This document shows positions 5,944 through 10,110 of a DNA stretch of 10,110 nucleotides, one piece after another. The position numbers and the translations under genes were made by a program. The DNA comes from Paracoccaceae bacterium (GTDB taxonomy: Bacteria; Pseudomonadota; Alphaproteobacteria; Rhodobacterales; Rhodobacteraceae). The notes beneath the pieces are model-generated. The model saw only the letters and a list, made by a program, of their open reading frames with translations, ran no database searches and was not told where the DNA came from. How positions within the stretch are numbered: position 1 is the stretch's first letter; every line of letters begins with the position of its first letter. Location of the stretch: assembly GCA_026982275.1 (NCBI GenBank), contig JALSHK010000442.1, positions 1 to 10,110 on the forward strand, in the 5' to 3' direction.

Positions 5944-6590
5944 AAGATGAAATCATCTGCGGTAAAATCCAGCGATGTGAATAGCTTTGATTTATCGTGG
6001 ATCACGATATGCTCCACCCCGAAATCAACCGTTTCAAGCCGCAGCACCACCCTGCCTGGTGATACATCGGTAAAGGTGAGGTTGGCAAAGCTGGTGCCGA
6101 AAGCCGCAATGTCTATCTGGTCTTTCCCTATTTCAAACCGCCGCACCGCGTCGCGCAACCCGTCTGGTGTAAAAAGGAAAACATCCGGCCTGCCAGTGCC
6201 AAAAAGCCGGTCCGCGCCTGCGGTATCGGATTGCAACACCACATTGGGCGGAGCGGCCCCCGCAGCGAAGGTGAAATCGGCGGCGGTGAAGGACCACGGC
6301 GTGATGGCAGGCGCACCGATATTTGGCGGCACCACATCAATCTGGTTTTTTTCGCCGCGAATATCAACGACAAAGGAATAGGTGTTGATCTGGTAGATAA
6401 ACAGTTCCTCAAAGGTTACGTTGAAATTGGTGAAATCGATTACATCGATTCCGTCTTCGAAATCCATGATGAAATCGCGCTTGCCATCGCGCTCGAGCAC
6501 AAAAATATCCGCGCCGAGGCCACCTGTCAGATTGTCTCTGCGAAAGCTGTCGGTAAGGATATCGTCGCCCGAAGTGCCGGTGATGATCAT
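5937..6590 (-). CDS. RTX-related protein with two tandem modules, probable type I secretion substrate
   Basis: A 217-residue acidic protein. The N-terminus carries calcium-binding beta-roll type sequence, GTSGDD (5-10) and a near-canonical GGLGAD (23-28), followed by FIMDFEDGIDVIDF (40-53), the pattern that usually caps an RTX roll. The protein is a tandem duplication: module A (about 5-109) and module B (about 122-217) share the order GAD or PDVF, an acidic G-x-D-x-ID strand (DGIDVID, GKDQIDI), beta strands, and the end FTAADFTFA or FTADDFIFA. Module B has lost most glycine-rich repeats. There is no N-terminal signal peptide. The DDFIFA terminus resembles type I secretion substrates, so export is plausible but not shown. 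ATG at 6590 was chosen because GGAG lies six bases before it; an ATG at 6602 is possible. No secretion genes are nearby. Function is unknown. Confidence 0.8.
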   Translation of the reverse strand: MIITGTSGDDILTDSFRRDNLTGGLGADIFVLERDGKRDFIMDFEDGIDVIDFTNFNVTFEELFIYQINTYSFVVDIRGEKNQIDVVPPNIGAPAITPWSFTAADFTFAAGAAPPNVVLQSDTAGADRLFGTGRPDVFLFTPDGLRDAVRRFEIGKDQIDIAAFGTSFANLTFTDVSPGRVVLRLETVDFGVEHIVIHDKSKLFTSLDFTADDFIFA

Positions 6591-6621
6591 AAAATGCTCC
6601 ATCAATTTGCCTAAAGCTACC

Positions 6622-6651
6622 CCTATAGCTTAATGGTTAACCGGGGGTTAA
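6622..6651 (-). promoter_or_regulatory. CtrA-type binding site and promoter of the RTX-like gene
   Basis: On the minus strand TTAACCCCCGGTTAAC (6651-6636) matches the full CtrA consensus TTAA-N7-TTAAC. Eight bases further on is TATAGG (6627-6622), a fair -10 box. The site would then cover the -35 region, the usual position for activation by CtrA. A third TTAA (6630-6633) lies next to it. Transcription would begin near 6615, about 25 bases before the start codon. The pheS start is about 70 bases away on the other side, so an effect on pheS cannot be excluded. Confidence 0.5.
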
Positions 6652-6688
6652 TGGGGGCGACAGGCTTGCAATTCCGGCACCATATGAT

Positions 6689-6716
6689 AGGCCCGAAGCA
6701 AAGCAATTCGGGGCCT
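6689..6716 (+). promoter_or_regulatory. hairpin covering the pheS ribosome-binding site
   Basis: AGGCCCGAA (6689-6697) pairs with TTC-G-GGGCCT (6707-6716), giving nine pairs with one bulged G and a nine-base loop. The only Shine-Dalgarno-like bases before pheS (GGGG, 6710-6713) lie in the 3' arm, three bases before the start codon region. Folding would therefore hide them. It is not followed by a U run and is not a terminator. No phenylalanine-rich leader peptide was found between 6606 and 6720. Confidence 0.4.
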
Positions 6717-6719
6717 GTT

Positions 6720-7796
6720 ATGAGCGATATTTCAAATCTCAAATCCAAAATCCTGCAGCAGGTGGCCGAGGCGGCCGATCTGGACGCGCTGGAAGCCACC
6801 CGCGTGGCGGCCGTGGGCAAAAAGGGCGAGGTCAGCCTGATGATGCGCGGCCTTGGCAAAATGTCTCCCGAGGAGAAAAAGATCGCCGGCCCTGCGCTGA
6901 ATGCGCTGAAAAACGAGATCAACTCGGCGCTGGCCGCCCGCAAGGCAGGGCTGGAGGACGCGGCGCTGAACGAGCGCCTGCGCACCGAGTGGCAGGATGT
7001 ATCCGCCCCCGCGCGGCCTGTGGGGCAGGGCAGCGTGCATCCGGTCAGCCAAGTCACCGAGGAGATCATCGCGATATTTGCCGACCTCGGATATGGCGTC
7101 GCCGAAGGCCCGCAGATCGAGAATGATTACTATAATTTCGATGCGCTGAATATCCCGCCCGAGCACCCCGCGCGGCAGGAATTTGACACATTCTACATGC
7201 ACCGCGATGAGGGCGACAACCGCCCGCCGCATGTGCTGCGCACCCATACCAGCCCCGTGCAGATCCGCCATATGGAAAAGCACGGCGTGCCTTGCCGGAT
7301 CATCGCGCCGGGGCGGGTTTATCGCTCGGATTATGACAATACCCATACGCCGATGTTCCATCAGGTCGAGGGGCTGGCGATTGATAAAGATATCTCGATG
7401 GCCAATCTGAAATGGACGCTGGAGGAATTTTGCCGCGCGTTTTTCGAGGTCGATAACGTGGAGCTGAAATTCCGCGCCAGCCATTTTCCGTTTACCGAGC
7501 CGAGTGCCGAGGTTGATATCCGCTGCTCATGGCAGGGCGGTCAGCTGAAAATCGGCGAGGGTGATGACTGGATGGAGATTTTGGGTTCCGGCATGGTGCA
7601 TCCGAAGGTTTTGAAGGCGGCAGGGGTGGACCCCGAGGTGTATCAGGGCTTTGCCTTTGGCATTGGCATTGATCGGCTGGCGATGCTGAAATACGGCATT
7701 CCGGATTTGCGGGCGTTTTTTGATAGTGATCTGCGGTGGTTAAGGCATTACGGCTTTTCGAGCTTGGATATGCCGAATATGCGGGGGGGGATTTAG
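6720..7796 (+). CDS. pheS: phenylalanyl-tRNA synthetase alpha subunit
   Basis: Class II aminoacyl-tRNA synthetase subunit, 358 residues, typical length. It forms an alpha2-beta2 enzyme with PheT that charges tRNA-Phe. Residues 1-90 are the charged helical arm that contacts the tRNA. The catalytic core follows: motif 1 around HPVSQVTEEIIAIFADLGY (107-125), motif 2 GRVYRSDYDNTHTPMFHQVEG (from 198), the phenylalanine-pocket FRASHFPFTEPS (251-262), and motif 3 GFAFGIGIDRLAML (310-323). An upstream in-frame ATG at 6633 would add 29 residues unlike the family; ATG at 6720 gives the normal N-terminus. The last codons run through eight G (7783-7790). pheT is separated from it by an inserted gene rather than following directly. 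Confidence 0.96.
   Translation: MSDISNLKSKILQQVAEAADLDALEATRVAAVGKKGEVSLMMRGLGKMSPEEKKIAGPALNALKNEINSALAARKAGLEDAALNERLRTEWQDVSAPARPVGQGSVHPVSQVTEEIIAIFADLGYGVAEGPQIENDYYNFDALNIPPEHPARQEFDTFYMHRDEGDNRPPHVLRTHTSPVQIRHMEKHGVPCRIIAPGRVYRSDYDNTHTPMFHQVEGLAIDKDISMANLKWTLEEFCRAFFEVDNVELKFRASHFPFTEPSAEVDIRCSWQGGQLKIGEGDDWMEILGSGMVHPKVLKAAGVDPEVYQGFAFGIGIDRLAMLKYGIPDLRAFFDSDLRWLRHYGFSSLDMPNMRGGI
7783..7790 (+). repeat. run of eight G at the pheS end and before the inserted gene
   Basis: Eight consecutive G encode part of the final Arg-Gly-Gly of PheS. Seven bases separate the run from the GTG start of the DUF2513 gene, and G-rich sequence can pair with the CCUCC of 16S rRNA, so it probably serves as that gene's ribosome-binding site. 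Loss of one G would put pheS in frame with the DUF2513 reading frame. Confidence 0.6.
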
Positions 7797-7797
7797 G

Positions 7798-8148
7798 GTG
7801 AAGCGTGACAACGATTACCTTCGAACCCTTTTACTGAAGTTTGAAGCGGATGATAGCGCATTGGTATTTGTCTCACGGGAGCTAAATCCGTCACAAGAGA
7901 AAAGTAAATTCGGATATCATGTCGAACTTTTGTGTGACGCTGGGTTTATGAGGCCCGTTTCGACAAGCGATTATCGCGTGACATCTCAGGGCCATGATTT
8001 TCTTGAGTCTATTCGAGATGAGGCGATTTGGGAAAAAACTAAAGCTGGAGTGAATAAAATCGGTGGAGCTACACTTAGTGTTTTTGCCAGCATAGCGGTG
8101 GCTTACGGCAAGCAAGCGATTGAAGACAAACTTGGATTGAAATTATGA
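7798..8148 (+). CDS. DUF2513 family protein inserted between pheS and pheT
   Basis: A 116-residue protein recognised as DUF2513 from the N-terminal MKRDNDYLRTLLLKFE, YHVELLCDAGF (40-50), the winged-helix-like YRVTSQGHDFLESIRDEAIW (59-78), and a C-terminal IGGATLSVFASIAVAYGKQA segment. The family is found mainly on mobile elements and in prophages; its function is not known to me and is not claimed. The GTG start is one base after the pheS stop, with eight G before it, and gives the standard MKRD beginning. Its stop overlaps the pheT start (ATGA). The three 60-base rows counted by eye gave about 38-45% G+C, clearly below pheS and pheT, which suggests transfer from elsewhere. It is intact. Confidence 0.82.
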   Translation: MKRDNDYLRTLLLKFEADDSALVFVSRELNPSQEKSKFGYHVELLCDAGFMRPVSTSDYRVTSQGHDFLESIRDEAIWEKTKAGVNKIGGATLSVFASIAVAYGKQAIEDKLGLKL

Positions 8149-10110
8149 AATTTACCCTGAACTGGCTGAAAACCCATCTCGAAACCGAGGCAAGCCTTGA
8201 CGAGATCACCGAGGCGCTGACCGACCTTGGTCTTGAGGTCGAAGGGGTGGAAAACCCGGCTGACACCCTCGGCATATTCCGTCTGTGCCGTGTGATCGAG
8301 GCCGTGCAGCACCCCAATGCCGATCGTCTGCGCCTGTGTCGCGTTGAAACTTACCCCGATGGTCCCGATGGTAAAACCGAAGAAGTGCAAGTCGTGTGCG
8401 GTGCGCCCAATGCCCGCACGGGGCTGGTCGGGGTTTTTGCCCCCGTCGGTGCTTATGTGCCCGGCATTGATCTCACGCTGAAACCCGGCAAAATCCGCGA
8501 TGTCGAGAGCCTTGGCATGCTGTGTTCCGAGCGCGAGCTGATGATCTCGGACGAGCATGACGGCATTATCGACCTGCCCGCCGATGCCCCGCTGGGTGCG
8601 CGGTTTATTGATTATCTCGATCGTAATGATCCGGTGATCGATATTGCTATTACCCCCAATCGCCCCGATGCGCTGGGCGTGCGCGGCGTGGCGCGAGACC
8701 TTGCGGCGCGCGGGTTGGGCAAGCTGAAGCCCGCCAAGACCGCCAGCATAAAGGGCGGTTTTGAAAGCCCGATCAGGATCAGCATTGATGATGACACGCT
8801 GAAAGATGCGCCGGTATTTGCCGGGCGGGTGATCCGCAATGTCAAAAACGGCCCCTCGCCGCAATGGTTGCAGGATCGCTTGCGCGCCATCGGGCTGCGG
8901 CCGATTTCGACGCTGGTCGATATTACCAATTTTTTCACCTATGATCTGAACCGCCCGCTGCATGTGTTTGATGCCGATAAGGTGTCGGGTGATCTCAAGG
9001 TGCAATACGCCAAGGGCGGCGAGCGTCTGACCGCGCTGGATGATAATGAATATACGCTGAGCGCCGGCATGATGGTGATCTGTGATGATAACGCCCCGCA
9101 AAGCATTGCCGGCATTATGGGGGGCGCGGCCAGCGGCTGCTCGGAAGATACCGTGAATGTGTTTGTCGAGAGCGCCTATTGGGACCCGATCAAAATTGCC
9201 ATGACGGGGCGCAAGCTGAAGATCAATTCCGACGCGCGCTACCGTTTCGAGCGCGGCATTGATCCGGCCTTCACGCCCGAGGGGCTGGATCTGGCCTGCG
9301 AGATGGTGCTGGAGCTTTGCGGCGGCGAGGCCTCTGATATGGTGCTGGCGGGCGAAGTTCCGGATACCTCGCGCGCCTATAGGCTTGACCCTTCGCGCGT
9401 GGTCTCCCTGGTGGGGATGGAAATCGCCGAGGCCGAGCAGATCCGCATCCTGACGGCGCTTGGCTTTGAGGTGAACGACCTGATGGTGAGCGTGCCAAGC
9501 TGGCGGCCCGATGTGCAGGGCGAGGCGGATCTGGTGGAAGAAATCGCCCGCGTGGCCAGCCTGACCAAGCTTCAGGGCAAGCCGCTTTTGCGCCCGGGCA
9601 CGGGGGTGATGAAGCCGGTGCTGACGCCCGCGCAAAAGCGCCTGATGGTGCTGCGCCGCGCGCTGGCGCTGCACCTGAACGAATGTGTGACCTACAGCTT
9701 TATAGATCAAAAATCGGCGGCACTGTTTGGCGGCGGCTCGGATGCGGTGAAGCTCAGCAATCCGATATCCTCCGAGATGAGCCATATGCGGCCCGATATC
9801 CTGCCTAGCCTTTTGCAGGCGGCGGCGCGCAATCAGGCGCGCGGCGAGGCGGATATGGCGCTGTTTGAAATCGGGCAGGGCTTTAAGGGCGCCGAGCCGG
9901 AGGACCAAAGCACCATGGCTTGTGGTATTCGCGTGGGCACCACTGCGCCGCGCAATGCCTTTGGCACGCGGCGCAATGTGGATATTTATGATGCCAAGGG
10001 CGATGCCGAGGCGGCGCTGGCGGCGATCGGTGCGCCGGTGGGTAATCTGATGATTATGCGCAATGCGCCGGAATGGTTTCACCCCGGGCGCTCGGCTGTG
10101 CTATCCTTGG
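8145..10110 (+). CDS. pheT: phenylalanyl-tRNA synthetase beta subunit (partial, C-terminus missing)
   Basis: Beta subunit of PheRS, which holds the tRNA-binding and editing domains. About 655 residues of the usual roughly 800 are present, with no stop or frameshift. The order is as expected: N-terminal MKFTLNWLKTHLE, the EMAPII-like tRNA-binding domain (about 39-150, with AVQHPNADRLRLCRV and VVCGAPNAR), the B3/B4 editing region (about 168-395, with ITPNRPDALGVRGVARDLA, LVDITNF, PLHVFDADK and AGIMGG), the B5 domain (about 408-475, ending in SWRPDVQGEADLVEEIARV), and the start of the catalytic-like core (NPISSEMSHMRPDILPSLL). The C-terminal anticodon-binding (FDX-ACB) domain lies beyond the window. 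The start overlaps the DUF2513 stop by four bases. No strong ribosome-binding site precedes it, so translation probably depends on coupling. Confidence 0.96.
   Translation, partial: MKFTLNWLKTHLETEASLDEITEALTDLGLEVEGVENPADTLGIFRLCRVIEAVQHPNADRLRLCRVETYPDGPDGKTEEVQVVCGAPNARTGLVGVFAPVGAYVPGIDLTLKPGKIRDVESLGMLCSERELMISDEHDGIIDLPADAPLGARFIDYLDRNDPVIDIAITPNRPDALGVRGVARDLAARGLGKLKPAKTASIKGGFESPIRISIDDDTLKDAPVFAGRVIRNVKNGPSPQWLQDRLRAIGLRPISTLVDITNFFTYDLNRPLHVFDADKVSGDLKVQYAKGGERLTALDDNEYTLSAGMMVICDDNAPQSIAGIMGGAASGCSEDTVNVFVESAYWDPIKIAMTGRKLKINSDARYRFERGIDPAFTPEGLDLACEMVLELCGGEASDMVLAGEVPDTSRAYRLDPSRVVSLVGMEIAEAEQIRILTALGFEVNDLMVSVPSWRPDVQGEADLVEEIARVASLTKLQGKPLLRPGTGVMKPVLTPAQKRLMVLRRALALHLNECVTYSFIDQKSAALFGGGSDAVKLSNPISSEMSHMRPDILPSLLQAAARNQARGEADMALFEIGQGFKGAEPEDQSTMACGIRVGTTAPRNAFGTRRNVDIYDAKGDAEAALAAIGAPVGNLMIMRNAPEWFHPGRSAVLSL

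Noticed and set aside
6633..6719. Upstream extension of pheS from the ATG at 6633
   Set aside because: The added 29 residues are unlike PheS and cross the CtrA-like site and the hairpin. ATG at 6720 gives the normal family N-terminus.
6606..6720. Phenylalanine leader peptide or attenuator before pheS
   Set aside because: No short frame rich in Phe codons and no hairpin followed by a T run is present.
7790..8150. Target-site duplication around the DUF2513 insertion
   Set aside because: Short look-alikes (GGATT ... TGAA) exist at both ends but do not form a clear direct repeat. No integrase, transposase, inverted ends or attachment site was seen.
8103..10082. A 659-codon open frame on the minus strand opposite pheT
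   Set aside because: It mirrors the coding frame of pheT, whose family motifs run without a break. The antisense frame is rich in His, Arg and Ala, as expected from the complement of GC-rich codons, and no domain is recognisable.
1..10110. CRISPR arrays, tRNA or rRNA genes, insertion sequences
   Set aside because: No regularly spaced repeats, cloverleaf or rRNA-like stretch, and no transposase motif was noticed on either strand.

Overview
The window looks like ordinary chromosome from an alphaproteobacterium, most likely of the Rhodobacteraceae (Roseobacter/Rhodobacter type). Three things suggest this: the order pyk - small membrane protein - rpmI - rplT - ... - pheS - pheT, without infC in front of rpmI; the fairly GC-rich codon use; and the pairing of an N-formylglutamate amidohydrolase gene with a DUF1244 gene. 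The assignment rests on recognising proteins and gene order, not on a database search.

Left part, minus strand (1-3203). A CoA-transferase pair (scoA, scoB; scoB runs off the window) has its own clear TTGACA-type promoter. Upstream of it is a tightly packed operon of three genes: N-formylglutamate amidohydrolase, DUF1244 and a ZnuA-like metal-binding lipocalin-free periplasmic protein, i.e. a metal ABC-transporter binding protein. No transporter permease or ATPase gene is visible next to it. A 169-base divergent intergenic region separates this operon from pyk.

Middle, plus strand (3373-5850). Pyruvate kinase is followed by a 75-residue two-helix membrane protein and then the ribosomal pair rpmI-rplT. 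The ribosomal pair has a good promoter and a short leader with a stable hairpin. A perfect 15-bp bidirectional terminator follows rplT.

Convergent island (5937-6590, minus). A 217-residue RTX-related protein is built from two copies of one module and looks like a type I secretion substrate. Just upstream is a sequence matching the full CtrA consensus TTAA-N7-TTAAC, placed correctly over a -10-like box, so the gene may belong to the CtrA regulon.

Right part, plus strand (6720-10110). pheS and pheT encode the two subunits of phenylalanyl-tRNA synthetase; pheT is cut by the window end. An AT-rich gene for a DUF2513 protein sits between them, one base after the pheS stop and overlapping the pheT start by four bases. 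This foreign-looking cargo, wired into the translation of an essential enzyme, is the most unusual feature of the window. An eight-G run at the end of pheS may be the ribosome-binding site of the insert and, if it slips by one base, would fuse PheS to the DUF2513 protein.

Most of the window is housekeeping. The points worth following up are the pheS-DUF2513-pheT arrangement, the duplicated RTX protein with its CtrA-like promoter, and the hairpin leaders of pheS and rpmI.
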